DNA of 64,000 nucleotides from the NCBI RefSeq assembly GCF_014644295.1, contig NZ_BMKK01000001.1, forward strand, positions 682,001 through 746,000, in the 5' to 3' direction. The DNA comes from Emticicia aquatilis. Lineage in GTDB: Bacteria; Bacteroidota; Bacteroidia; Cytophagales; Spirosomataceae. The stretch's first letter is position 1. The number at the start of each line of letters is the position of its first letter. This document shows positions 1 through 9,187 of this stretch, in pieces. The notes under the pieces are model-generated. The model ran no database searches, was not told where the DNA came from, and was given only the letters and a program-made list of their open reading frames with translations. A program made the position numbers and the translations under genes.

Positions 1-1179
1 ATACTCTTTTTTAGTCTTTTAGTTGCTATCATTCCGCATACTGGTTTTTGGTTCGACCTCAACAACGACTGGCCACGTTGGTCGGCTTATGCCTTAGAGC
101 ATGGTTTAAGCCAAATCTATAATTCTGATACCAATTATATGCCTATCTATTTGCACGGCCTATACTGGTTTGGCAAACTTCACGGCACAAAAGAACTCAT
201 TTACGCCAATAGCTATCAACTCAAATATTTCTTTTTATTGTTCGATTTTGCTGGAGCAATCGCCATTGCTTATGCTCTCCGCAAATACTATACTCGCCAA
301 TTTGCCGAATACATGTTGCTCTTCAACATGGGATACTTGTACTGCACCACTATTTGGGGACAACTCGACAGTGTACCGACTACCATCGTAATCTTAGCCA
401 TCATCTGTCTTTTCGAGCGAAAACTCCTCTGGGCATCGCTTTTCTGTACACTATCAATCTACGCCAAGCTGCAAGCCATCGTTTTCTTGCCATTTTTTGC
501 AATATTACTCGTTTATCAGTTGAGTGTAAAGTTTGATAAAATACTGATTCTGAAAATATTAGCAGTTTCTATCATTGCTCAACTCATTTTGCTCAGTCCA
601 TTTATTTTGGGTGGAACTTTCAGCAATTTCTTGAAAGTTGTGCGAGAATCCGTCGGTTTCTTTCCTCGTGTTTCGGTTAATGCCTTTAATATTTGGTATT
701 TATTGCTCAAACAAGACCCCACAAGCATCAACGATACCCTGACTTTTGCAGGCCTTACTTACAAAAAATGGGGTTTCCTCATGTTTTTTGCACTATCAGC
801 CATTACTTTTCTGCCGCTGATAATCAATACATTAAACACAATTCTTTCTAAAAAATCTTTAGACCAAGACTACTACGCACTACTTTGGTTAACCGCCGCC
901 ACTACCGCCATAGTTTTCTTTTTTGTGAACACTCAAATGCACGAACGCTACTCGTTTCCTGCTATACCGATGTATTTTGCGTATTCGTTGCTCACTAACC
1001 GTTATTCCATTTTTGCTTTAACTTCGGTTGCTCATCTGATGAATGTTGATGGTACTAATAAGTATTTGGGGCTAAATCCTTACAAACCAGAGTTTACTGC
1101 AATAATTTTCGGTATAATTTTGTTTTTATCATTAGTAAGGCTTTACAAAGGATTTAAGTTTAAATTAATTTTATCATAA
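1..1179 (+). CDS. Integral membrane protein, GT-C glycosyltransferase-like (5' truncated)
   Basis: The reading frame is open from base 1, so the start lies outside the window and the first internal ATG (139) is not the true start. The visible part is a polytopic membrane protein with about eight hydrophobic segments. Early residues read FDLNNDWPRW followed by a small loop, which resembles the first periplasmic loop of GT-C fold mannosyl/glycosyltransferases (DUF2029/PMT-like). The family transfers sugar from a lipid-linked donor at the outer face of the membrane. The Asp-containing loop is seen; the transferase role is inferred from fold resemblance only. The gene ends in an AT-rich stretch and the next gene is about 100 bases downstream. 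Confidence 0.55.
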   Translation: MLFFSLLVAIIPHTGFWFDLNNDWPRWSAYALEHGLSQIYNSDTNYMPIYLHGLYWFGKLHGTKELIYANSYQLKYFFLLFDFAGAIAIAYALRKYYTRQFAEYMLLFNMGYLYCTTIWGQLDSVPTTIVILAIICLFERKLLWASLFCTLSIYAKLQAIVFLPFFAILLVYQLSVKFDKILILKILAVSIIAQLILLSPFILGGTFSNFLKVVRESVGFFPRVSVNAFNIWYLLLKQDPTSINDTLTFAGLTYKKWGFLMFFALSAITFLPLIINTLNTILSKKSLDQDYYALLWLTAATTAIVFFFVNTQMHERYSFPAIPMYFAYSLLTNRYSIFALTSVAHLMNVDGTNKYLGLNPYKPEFTAIIFGIILFLSLVRLYKGFKFKLILS

Positions 1180-1281
1180 ATTCTATTAAAATAAAATTCA
1201 TGATATTTCCAATAAATACAATTTAAATTATCCATATCAAATATTTCATAATTTTCATTTTTACAATAATTTCAAAATAAA

Positions 1282-1704
1282 TTGAAAATAATAATTTTAA
1301 CTTTTGCTTTTATCTTTTCACTACTTTCTTGCTCTCATAAAATGAACCCCGATAAGTATAAAAAAAGTCAGATAATTTTTGGGAGTGGTGGTGGATTTAC
1401 GAACTTAGTAAACGAATACCATCTGCTCGAAAATGGCAGGCTTTACCACAAAAAAAGTACCGATACAGTTTTTACAGAACTTGGTAAACAAAATAGCGAT
1501 TCAGTAAAGATATTTTTCGACAAAACCAAAGTCTTATTTGATGAAACAAAGGGTTTCCGTGAGCCTGGGAATATGTATTATTTCATAAAATTTAAACACG
1601 ATTCAACCACCAACGAAATTGTTTGGGGAGCTTCCAAAGAAACTTCGCCAGCAAAAGCAAAAGATTTGTACAAGGAATTGATGAATTTAGTAAATTTGAA
1701 ATAA
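1282..1704 (+). CDS. Small putative lipoprotein
   Basis: A 140-residue protein with a TTG start; no upstream in-frame ATG is available and the TTG gives a good export signal. Residues 1-17 form a hydrophobic signal ending in the lipobox LLSC, so Cys17 is probably lipidated and the protein membrane-anchored. The mature part is charged, with a Gly-rich GSGGGF stretch and the segment VNEYHLLENGRLY. I do not recognise a catalytic motif. Small lipoproteins of this kind are common in Bacteroidota. The next gene starts about 80 bases later, so co-transcription with the peptidase is possible. Confidence 0.6.
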   Translation: MKIIILTFAFIFSLLSCSHKMNPDKYKKSQIIFGSGGGFTNLVNEYHLLENGRLYHKKSTDTVFTELGKQNSDSVKIFFDKTKVLFDETKGFREPGNMYYFIKFKHDSTTNEIVWGASKETSPAKAKDLYKELMNLVNLK

Positions 1705-1786
1705 CTTGGTATTCCTCAGCAACTACGGAGACAATTTACCTCTTTGGCATAATATATACCTCATTAAACAAAGCTTCCAAATAATT

Positions 1787-4700
1787 ATGAGACTGACTTT
1801 TATCTTCCTTTTTTTTGCCGCAACAAGCACTTTCGCTCAGAAAGGTTTCGACAAAAAACATAAACCAGCGGCAGGAAAAAATGACTTGCCAACAGGGCAA
1901 TTTATTGAAGTTGATGGGCAAAAAAATGACAGAAATGCTCGCCAATCAAGCCTACCCGCTATATCAACAAAGTTTGTGAGTAAACTAAAAGTAACCCACG
2001 ATAGCGAAACTGGGGGTGTGCTAATGATTGAAAATCTGTCGAAATCGCCCGCACCCAATGCCCGTAAAGGCTTACAGGTCATGGCCTTGGATTTTTTGGG
2101 TGATGTAAAAACAACTCTCAAAATCGAAGACCCGAATCAGGAACTTGAAATGGTGAATATGGAGTCCGACGAAATCGGTATGACGCATATTCAGCTTCAA
2201 CAAAAATACAAAAATATACCCGTTTACGGCGGCGAAATATGGCTACATACGAAAGGCGAAAAAATTGATGTATTGAACGGCCGAAATTTCCCAACCCCAA
2301 ATTTGCCTTCCATCACTCCTACCCTATCAGAAGATAAAGCAATCGCATTTGCAATGACCGATGTAGCAAAAAAATCAATCGTGCAAAAAGCAGGCGTAAC
2401 TGGCCAATTATTAGGTAAAATGCAAAATACTGCCGAGCTAATTATCTATCATAAAGATGGAAATTTTGTCGATGAGCGTTTGGCTTATAATCTTACGGTT
2501 CGCCCAAATATGCTTGAACGTTGGACATATTTTGTAGATGCCAACACAGGCGAGGTCTTAAAGAAATTCAACAATACTTGCTCGCTCGATGGGCCTTTTA
2601 CGGCAACCGCTCGTGACCTTGCGGGTATTTCACGCACATTTAGCGTACAGCAGTCGGGCAGTACATATTACATGCTTGATACTCAACGCCCAATGTATAA
2701 TAAAACAACTTCAAAACTACCCGATGACCCAGTTGGAGGTATTTGGACGATTGATGCTCAAAATTCAACTTCGGATAATATGAAGTATAGCCAAGTAACC
2801 ACTAATAGTTTAAATAACTGGAATGCAACGGCGGTTTCGGCTCACTATAATGCAGGTATTTGCTATGACTATTATCGCACAAAATTCGGTAGAAACTCTC
2901 TTGATGGGAAAGGAAGCACGATTATCTCTGTAATCAATATTGCGGATGATGATGGTAAAGGAATGGATAATGCATACTGGAATGGCGAATTTATGGGCTA
3001 CGGGAATGGTCGTGATGCTTTCAAGCCATTGGCAGGTGCTTTAGATGTTGGTGGCCATGAAATGACACACGGTGTAGTTGAGGCAACGGCTCGTCTGGAA
3101 TACCAAAATCAGTCAGGGGCATTGAACGAATCGTTTGCTGATATTTTTGGAGCAATGATTGACCGTGACGACTGGACTTTGGGTGAAGATGTAATCAAAG
3201 CAGGTTCGTTTCCATCGGGTGCATTGCGTAGTCTTTCAAATCCAAATCAGGGTGGTAAAAACGACCCAGGCTATCAACCAAAAACGATGTCGCAGTATGC
3301 AAATCTACCAAATACTGACGATGGTGATAATGGTGGCGTACACGTAAATAGTGGCATTCCGAATTATGCCTTTTATTTATTTGCATCAAATACAAGCGTA
3401 GGCAAAGACAAAGCCGAGCAGGTATATTACCGAGCTTTAACCAAATATCTGACTCGTACATCAAAATTTGTTGATGCACGTTTGGCAGTTGTTAGGTCAG
3501 CAGCCGACTTATATCCTTCTGACGTAAGCATCCAAAATGCAGCAAAAGCGGCCTTTGATGCAGTAGGTATCGCCGACCCTAATGGGACTTCGGGTGGAAC
3601 AAATACCACACCTCCTGCTCCAACTCAAACCCAACAAAATATTCCTGTCAATAATGGTGGTGATTTTATCTTAGTTTTTGAGCCGTCTTCGGGTAAACTT
3701 TACACGGCAAAAGCCAATGCCGCTGTAAGCGAATACCGAGCGATTTCGTCGAGCGGCTGTTTAGCAAAGCCAAGTGTTACAGATGATGGTTTGTTTGCTT
3801 ATTTTGTCGGAAAAGATAAAAATATCCGTCGAATCAGCTTAACTGGCAACTACACAGAAACCAAAATTTCGTCGGATGGAGTTTGGGGTAATGTGGCAGT
3901 ATCGAAAGATGGAAAACGATTGGCGGCTCTGACTGATGCTGGCGACAAATACATGTACATCTACAACATCGAAAATAACTATACAAGATATAGATTACAA
4001 CTTTATAACCCTACGTATTCTACTGGTGTAAATACGGGTGAAGTGCAATATGCCGACTCATTTGAGTGGGATTATTCGGGCGAAACTATTATCTATGATG
4101 CCTTCAATAGTGTAAAAAGCCTTTCAGGAACAATCGAATTCTGGGATGTGGGCTTCATTAAAGCTTGGGACATAACTAAAAATGCTATCGGAAGCGGAAA
4201 AATCGAGAAACTATTTACTGACCTCGAAGCAGGCGAAAGTATCGGTAATCCATCTTATTCTAAAAACTCTCAAGATGTAATTGCCTTTGACTACTTCACC
4301 GAAGATGAGCCAGATACCTACTATCAGATTGCCATTGATTTAAGCAAAACAGGCGATGATGCCCTTGATGGTATCAATAAAAACAACGATGTGGGCTATC
4401 CGGGCTATTCTCGTCTGGATGACAAAATGCTGTTCAATACCTTAAATGGAAAACAACAAGATGTAAATATTATTGGTATTGATAAAAACAAAATTTCACC
4501 AACAGGAACAGCCAAGCAATTCTTGCCTGATGCCTCTTGGGCAGTTTGGTACGCTCAAGGAACACGAAGCACCACAACTACAAAAACTGACCAAACGATT
4601 AATTTTGGTTCGATTGCCGACAAAAACATCGGTGAAAGTTTCACGGTTTCGGCTTCTTCGAGTTCAAACTTAGCGGTTACGTTTTCGGTGGGTTCTGGCG

Positions 4701-5296
4701 ATATTTCAATCAGTGGAAATACAGTGAAAGTGGGAACAAACGCAGGCAAAGCAAGTATCAAGGCAACTCAAACAGGAAATACTCAATATAATGCTGCCAC
4801 TACCACTCAAACCTTCTGTATCATTCCTGCTGCTCCGAGAATCACTTTGAGTGGTGGCGTTTATGTAATTACTGGCGGTAAAAACTTCCAATGGTATGTA
4901 GCTGGAAATCCAGTTGGTGGCCAAACAACTGCCACAACTCTAAAACCAGACCTAAACGGAGTTTATACCGTAAAAGCCATCACAGATGACGGTTGTTTCA
5001 GTGCGGCATCAAATAGCATCGAAAATAAGATTGCGGTTTTGGCCAATGAACCAAACGAAAGCATAAAAGTGGTGATTTATCCAAATCCTACGGCTGACGA
5101 ACTCCGTATCGAATTGCCAATGGGTGTAATTTTTAAAGAAGCAAACTTCTATTCAACAACTGGTAAAAACACCATGAGCTTTGATAAGCTTTCAAGCGGT
5201 AATTCTGTTAATATCAGAGAATTACCTAAAGGCTTATACACTGTAAAAATTGAAACCTCGCAAGGAAGTGTAGTACGAAAAGTGATAAGAGAGTAA
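1787..5296 (+). CDS. Secreted M4 (thermolysin-like) metallopeptidase with T9SS sorting domain
   Basis: The frame is open from 1706, but the ATG at 1787 gives a classic signal peptide (MRLTFIFLFFAATSTFAQ), so 1169 residues is preferred. Order of domains: signal peptide; FTP/PepSY propeptide (about 60-270); M4 catalytic domain with zinc motif HEMTH at 424-428, the third zinc ligand Glu448 in NESFAD, and the catalytic His519 in GGVHVNSG; a beta-propeller-like region with TolB/WD-type blades (about 620-920); an Ig-like domain; and a C-terminal type A T9SS sorting domain containing VVIYPNPT and ending KGLYTVKI...VRKVIRE. All thermolysin active-site residues are present. It should be exported by Sec, moved by T9SS to the surface and cut to maturity. 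The propeller between protease and tail is an unusual addition for the family and may bind a substrate. Confidence 0.93.
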   Translation: MRLTFIFLFFAATSTFAQKGFDKKHKPAAGKNDLPTGQFIEVDGQKNDRNARQSSLPAISTKFVSKLKVTHDSETGGVLMIENLSKSPAPNARKGLQVMALDFLGDVKTTLKIEDPNQELEMVNMESDEIGMTHIQLQQKYKNIPVYGGEIWLHTKGEKIDVLNGRNFPTPNLPSITPTLSEDKAIAFAMTDVAKKSIVQKAGVTGQLLGKMQNTAELIIYHKDGNFVDERLAYNLTVRPNMLERWTYFVDANTGEVLKKFNNTCSLDGPFTATARDLAGISRTFSVQQSGSTYYMLDTQRPMYNKTTSKLPDDPVGGIWTIDAQNSTSDNMKYSQVTTNSLNNWNATAVSAHYNAGICYDYYRTKFGRNSLDGKGSTIISVINIADDDGKGMDNAYWNGEFMGYGNGRDAFKPLAGALDVGGHEMTHGVVEATARLEYQNQSGALNESFADIFGAMIDRDDWTLGEDVIKAGSFPSGALRSLSNPNQGGKNDPGYQPKTMSQYANLPNTDDGDNGGVHVNSGIPNYAFYLFASNTSVGKDKAEQVYYRALTKYLTRTSKFVDARLAVVRSAADLYPSDVSIQNAAKAAFDAVGIADPNGTSGGTNTTPPAPTQTQQNIPVNNGGDFILVFEPSSGKLYTAKANAAVSEYRAISSSGCLAKPSVTDDGLFAYFVGKDKNIRRISLTGNYTETKISSDGVWGNVAVSKDGKRLAALTDAGDKYMYIYNIENNYTRYRLQLYNPTYSTGVNTGEVQYADSFEWDYSGETIIYDAFNSVKSLSGTIEFWDVGFIKAWDITKNAIGSGKIEKLFTDLEAGESIGNPSYSKNSQDVIAFDYFTEDEPDTYYQIAIDLSKTGDDALDGINKNNDVGYPGYSRLDDKMLFNTLNGKQQDVNIIGIDKNKISPTGTAKQFLPDASWAVWYAQGTRSTTTTKTDQTINFGSIADKNIGESFTVSASSSSNLAVTFSVGSGDISISGNTVKVGTNAGKASIKATQTGNTQYNAATTTQTFCIIPAAPRITLSGGVYVITGGKNFQWYVAGNPVGGQTTATTLKPDLNGVYTVKAITDDGCFSAASNSIENKIAVLANEPNESIKVVIYPNPTADELRIELPMGVIFKEANFYSTTGKNTMSFDKLSSGNSVNIRELPKGLYTVKIETSQGSVVRKVIRE

Positions 5297-5317
5297 AATA
5301 TTTTTAGTAAATCTGAT

Positions 5318-5350
5318 AAAAACCCTGCCAATAATTTGGTGGGGTTTCTT
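5318..5350 (+). terminator. Terminator after the M4 peptidase
   Basis: Imperfect hairpin: AAACCC and CCA arms pair with TGG and GGGTTT around an AT loop, with a short T run. It lies 20 bases after the peptidase stop. Confidence 0.6.
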
Positions 5351-5370
5351 CATCATAAACCATTATAGCG

Positions 5371-5928
5371 ATGAATGTGAAAGAAATTGACAAACTTTTT
5401 ATTAACGAAAAAGAACACCTCGAAAAACTACATCAAATTGTAGAGCAGACTATCAAAGAAGAGCAACTGATAGTCAATAACCTACTGAATCCTCCGAAAG
5501 AAGTATTATCTCGTGGACAGGAAATTTCGGATAAAGTGGCCAGATTTGGGGGAAGTTGGAAGTTTATCATCATATTTGCTATCATTCTTACAGTTTGGAT
5601 AGTTGTTAATGCTACGCTTCCCGAAAAAGACCGATTTGACCCTTACCCATTTATTCTGATGAATTTGGTTTTATCAACCATTGCTGCCCTTCAAGCTCCG
5701 ATAATCATGATGAGTCAAAATCGTCAGGAAGAAAAAGATAGAATGAGAAGCGAAAACGATTATTTGGTAAATCTGAAAGCTGAAATGGAAATTAGAAGTT
5801 TACATCAAAAAATTGACTTACTTTTGGAAGAGCAAATCAAAACTTTGTTCGATACCCAAGCAAAGCAGTTTGCATTACTCGAAGAAATCAACACAAGATT
5901 AGAAAATCATTTAAAGAATAAATCATAA
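5371..5928 (+). CDS. DUF1003 family membrane protein
   Basis: A 185-residue protein with an N-terminal helical stretch, two transmembrane helices (about 68-88 and 97-118) separated by a short loop with DRFDPYPF, then a long charged helix likely to form a coiled coil. The block DPYPFILMNLVLSTIAALQAPIIM is the family's signature region (DUF1003). The cytoplasmic coiled coil suggests oligomerisation. Function is unknown in the family; it is often found alone, as here. The start ATG is the only plausible one. Confidence 0.85.
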   Translation: MNVKEIDKLFINEKEHLEKLHQIVEQTIKEEQLIVNNLLNPPKEVLSRGQEISDKVARFGGSWKFIIIFAIILTVWIVVNATLPEKDRFDPYPFILMNLVLSTIAALQAPIIMMSQNRQEEKDRMRSENDYLVNLKAEMEIRSLHQKIDLLLEEQIKTLFDTQAKQFALLEEINTRLENHLKNKS

Positions 5929-5957
5929 AACCTTATTACACAATTTATTAACACATC

Positions 5958-7037
5958 ATGTCAACCTTATCACCTATAAGAGTACTCGTTGTTGGCTGCG
6001 GAAACATGGGAGCTTCTCATGCAAAAGCTTATCAATTAATCGACGGTTTTGAAATCTGCGGTATCGTATCGACAGGAAAAAGCAAAGAAGTGCTCAACGA
6101 AAAATTGGGTGGCGGCTATGCCTTGTATTCTGACTACGCAACTGCCCTTGCCGAAACCAAACCCGATGCCGTTTGTATTTCGACTTACCCCGATACCCAC
6201 GAAGCATTTGCAATTATGGCTCTCGAAAGTGGCTGCCATGTTTTCATAGAAAAACCATTGGCCGATACCGTTGAAGGCTCAGAAAGAGTAGCTGCTGCTG
6301 CAAAAAAGGCTGGCAAAAAACTGGTTGTGGGTTATATTTTGCGTCATCATCCATCGTGGGAGAAATTCGTGGAGCTATCGCACGAATTGGGTAAACCATT
6401 GGTGATGCGTATGAACCTTAATCAGCAAAGCCACGGTATAATGTGGGATGTACATCGTAATCTGATGAAAAGCCTCAGCCCGATTGTTGATTGTGGCGTT
6501 CACTACATTGATGTAATGTGCCAAATGACTCGCTCGAAGCCACTACAAGTAACAGCCATCGGAGCAAGATTGACCAACGATATTGCAGAAAACAACTATA
6601 ACTACGGACAATTACAAATACGTTTTGAAGATGGTTCGGTGGGTTGGTACGAAGCAGGCTGGGGACCAATGATGAGCGAGACAGCATTCTTCATCAAAGA
6701 CGTAATCGGGCCAAAAGGTTGTGTATCAATCGTAGCAAAAGAAGCTGGTGGTGCGGGTAAATCAGATAATGTTGATGCCCATACAAAAACTGAGTCGTTG
6801 CGTTTTCATCATGCCGATATTGATGCCAATAATCAATTTATCAAACAAGATACTTGGTTTAATTTGAGCGATGAGCCAGACCATCAAGAACTTTGTAATC
6901 GTGAACAACGCTATTTCTTGAAAGCAATCCAAGAAGATATCGACCTCACCGACCACGTACAAGATGCAGTAAATAGTTTAAAAATTGCCTTTGCTTGCGA
7001 CGAATCGGTTCGTACAGGACAAGTGGTTCATCTATAA
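5958..7037 (+). CDS. Gfo/Idh/MocA family oxidoreductase
   Basis: A 359-residue NAD(P)-dependent dehydrogenase. The N-terminal Rossmann fold opens with VLVVGCGNMGASHAKAY (GxGxxG type), followed by the family motif FIEKPLA (EKP) near residue 97, where Lys is the expected catalytic residue. The C-terminal half is the alpha/beta substrate-binding domain; WDVHRNLMKSLSPIVDCGVHYID carries the DxGxHxxD pattern of the active site. The substrate is probably a sugar or inositol, but the sequence does not fix which. A strong terminator follows 16 bases after the stop, so it is the last gene of its transcript. Confidence 0.9.
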   Translation: MSTLSPIRVLVVGCGNMGASHAKAYQLIDGFEICGIVSTGKSKEVLNEKLGGGYALYSDYATALAETKPDAVCISTYPDTHEAFAIMALESGCHVFIEKPLADTVEGSERVAAAAKKAGKKLVVGYILRHHPSWEKFVELSHELGKPLVMRMNLNQQSHGIMWDVHRNLMKSLSPIVDCGVHYIDVMCQMTRSKPLQVTAIGARLTNDIAENNYNYGQLQIRFEDGSVGWYEAGWGPMMSETAFFIKDVIGPKGCVSIVAKEAGGAGKSDNVDAHTKTESLRFHHADIDANNQFIKQDTWFNLSDEPDHQELCNREQRYFLKAIQEDIDLTDHVQDAVNSLKIAFACDESVRTGQVVHL

Positions 7038-7052
7038 AAGACCTATAAAATG

Positions 7053-7085
7053 AAAATAGTCTCGAAGTACATTCGAGACTATTTT
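7053..7085 (+). terminator. Terminator after Gfo/Idh/MocA gene
   Basis: Perfect 14-bp inverted repeat, AAAATAGTCTCGAA paired across a 5-base loop with TTCGAGACTATTTT, ending in T residues. Confidence 0.85.
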
Positions 7086-7172
7086 CGATATGAGTAGTAT
7101 ATCTGCCTGTTCCGTAAAATTGGTTCAACTAAGAATAGAGATACTTCCTCATCTACAATTCATTTGGCATCA

Positions 7173-7355
7173 TCAAGCCTTCCCCGCATTTTTCTTAGCT
7201 TGAACTTCTGCTCTTGTATCTTTAGCCCATTTAGCCAAAGTAGCCATTCCTGCTCTTACACGAGTACCAGCAGCGTTGTTTCCTTTGTCATAAAATTTTT
7301 CAAAATCTCCTGCCAAAGAGGCAACAAGGTCAGTTAATTCTTTGTACTTCTCCAT
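7173..7355 (-). CDS. Histone H1-like DNA-binding protein Hc1
   Basis: A 60-residue basic protein of the bacterial histone H1/Hc1 family typical of Bacteroidota. The core reads GNNAAGTRVRAGMATLAKW followed by a Lys/Arg-rich helix and a Lys-rich C-terminus (KKNAGKA). Such proteins bind DNA nonspecifically and act in nucleoid structure. It stands alone between two terminators, consistent with independent strong expression. A diverged relative is encoded by the prophage at 37389-37604. Confidence 0.88.
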   Translation of the reverse strand: MEKYKELTDLVASLAGDFEKFYDKGNNAAGTRVRAGMATLAKWAKDTRAEVQAKKNAGKA

Positions 7356-7499
7356 AATAGAAATAAAGGTTTTTGGGTGAATATTGAAATATTTGTTTAT
7401 TAATGAATAGAATGTACTTGCAAGTTAGATATATTATAAAAAATTACAAATTTTTCACCTAAAAATACCATCAAAAACAACCTTTTTTTGCCTAAAACT

Positions 7500-7528
7500 A
7501 AAAAAGTCTGGCCAAAACCAGACTTTTC
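7500..7528 (-). terminator. Bidirectional hairpin terminator
   Basis: AAAAAGTCTGG pairs with CCAGACTTTT across CCAAAA. On the minus strand it ends in a T run 31 bases after the serine palmitoyltransferase stop, so it mainly ends that transcript. Confidence 0.85.
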
Positions 7529-7558
7529 GTATATAATATTTCAATTTTGGGCAATTTC

Positions 7559-8821
7559 TTACGCTACTGCCAACGGAGCATACTCGCCTGCTTGAAGTTT
7601 AGCTTGTACTTTCTCGAAGCAATCCATTGTATATTCAACGTCTTCGAGTGTATGCGAAGCAGTAGGAATGATACGAAGCATGATAACCCCTTTAGGAACG
7701 ACTGGATAAATGATTACTGAACAGAAGATACCCATGTTCTCACGCATATCACGAATCAAATTCGTAACAGTTGGTAAATCATAGCTTCCGTGTAAGAATA
7801 CTGGCGTTACTGGCGAAGTAGTATCACCAATATCAAATCCACGCTTACGGAAACCATCTTGAAGAGCCTTCACGATAGTCCAAAGATTTTCTCTGAACTC
7901 TGGGTGGTTTTTCATTAATTCCAAACGCTTCATTCCTCCCAATACAAAAGGCATCGGTAATGCTTTTGCATAAGTTTGTGAACGCATATTGTATTTCAAG
8001 AACATCACAATCTCAGGGTCGGCGGCAATAAATGCACCAATAGCAGCCATTGATTTAGCAAACGTACAGAAGTGTAAATCAACTTGGTCTTGCACACCAA
8101 AATACTCCGGCACACCAGCACCCGTTGCACCCATCGTACCGAATCCGTGAGCATCATCAACCAATAAACGGAAGTTATATTTTTGTTTGAGTTCAACGAT
8201 TTTATCCAAGCTTCCAACCTTACCCGACATACCAAACACACCTTCAGTAATCACCAAGATTCCACCGCCTTGCTCTTCGGCCAATTTGGTTGCTCTTATA
8301 AGGTTTTTCTCTAAACTCTCCATATCGTTGTGAGCAAATTGGTAGTAAGTACCACCCTTTGCTTTGTGCAAACGAATACCATCAATCAAACAAGCGTGAC
8401 TTTCGGCATCGAAAACGATAACGTCTTTTCTATCAACAATACATTCGATTACCGACATAACGCCTTGATAACCATAGTTGAGCAAAAACGAATCTTTTTT
8501 ACCAACATACTCGGCCAATTGTTTTTCAAATTGCTCGTGCAATTCGGTGTTACCAGTCATCATTCTGGCACCCATTGGGTATGCTAAACCGTATTCAGCA
8601 GCAGCGTCGGCATCTGCCTTGCGAACTTCTGGGTGATTGGCTAACCCTAAATAGTTATTCAATGACCAGTTGAGCATTTTCTTGCCCATAAACTCCATGT
8701 GCGGACCAAGTTCGCCCGAAAGTTTTGGAAAAGAATAATAATGATGCGAATTGAGCAATTTCGCCTGCGACCCGATGGGTCCTAAGTTGCTGAGAGCTTT
8801 ATCGAAAATATCTTGTGCCAT
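7559..8821 (-). CDS. spt: Serine palmitoyltransferase / alpha-oxoamine synthase
   Basis: A 420-residue PLP-dependent enzyme of the alpha-oxoamine synthase family (relatives: KBL, AONS). Serine palmitoyltransferase condenses serine with a fatty acyl-CoA to give 3-ketosphinganine, the first step of sphingolipid synthesis, a trait of many Bacteroidota. Seen: NYLGLANHPEV near the N-terminus, the DDAHGFGTMG cofactor-binding motif (about 225-235), and CTFAKSMAAIGAF where the Lys should form the PLP aldimine. The N-terminal MAQDIFDKALSNLGPIGSQAK and lack of the KBL-specific neighbour Tdh favour SPT over 2-amino-3-ketobutyrate ligase, but the distinction is inferred. A consensus promoter lies upstream. 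Confidence 0.85.
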   Translation of the reverse strand: MAQDIFDKALSNLGPIGSQAKLLNSHHYYSFPKLSGELGPHMEFMGKKMLNWSLNNYLGLANHPEVRKADADAAAEYGLAYPMGARMMTGNTELHEQFEKQLAEYVGKKDSFLLNYGYQGVMSVIECIVDRKDVIVFDAESHACLIDGIRLHKAKGGTYYQFAHNDMESLEKNLIRATKLAEEQGGGILVITEGVFGMSGKVGSLDKIVELKQKYNFRLLVDDAHGFGTMGATGAGVPEYFGVQDQVDLHFCTFAKSMAAIGAFIAADPEIVMFLKYNMRSQTYAKALPMPFVLGGMKRLELMKNHPEFRENLWTIVKALQDGFRKRGFDIGDTTSPVTPVFLHGSYDLPTVTNLIRDMRENMGIFCSVIIYPVVPKGVIMLRIIPTASHTLEDVEYTMDCFEKVQAKLQAGEYAPLAVA

Positions 8822-8885
8822 TTGCTATCAAAAAATAGGTAATGAAAAATGTTTTAAATAGAAACACCTTCTAATAAATTTTACG

Positions 8886-8917
8886 CAAAAATAACGCTTT
8901 TTTAGTAGGAAACCAAA
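8886..8917 (-). promoter_or_regulatory. Bacteroidota-type promoter for spt
   Basis: Read on the minus strand: TTTG, 20 bases, then TATTTTTG, matching the Bacteroidota -33/-7 consensus. It is about 65 bases upstream of the spt start. Confidence 0.6.
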
Positions 8918-9187
8918 CTACGATTTCTTAGTAAAATCCTATCTATACAAAATGTGCAATATTTTTACGGCATATTTAAAAAATCCAATTTGATTTTAGT
9001 GTTAATTAGTGTTAAAATAGTCGATGGTCGATAGACAATAGACGACAGTTTTTCAAAAATATCATGCCCGTGTCATTATAAAAAACAACGCATTTTACAT
9101 TTAGTTAGAAAAACTATCAAAAATAAAAAAACTATTAACCACCGACTATAAACTTTGGAGTACAAAAACTAAACTAATTAGAAGCAC
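8918..9187. other. Intergenic region between divergent spt and accC
   Basis: About 370 bases separate the two divergent genes. Besides the spt promoter I see only AT-rich sequence with a short GTCGATGGTCGATAG simple repeat near 9020. No clear promoter for accC was found; a near match (TAAACTTTG, one base too long in the middle) lies about 35 bases upstream of its start. Confidence 0.4.
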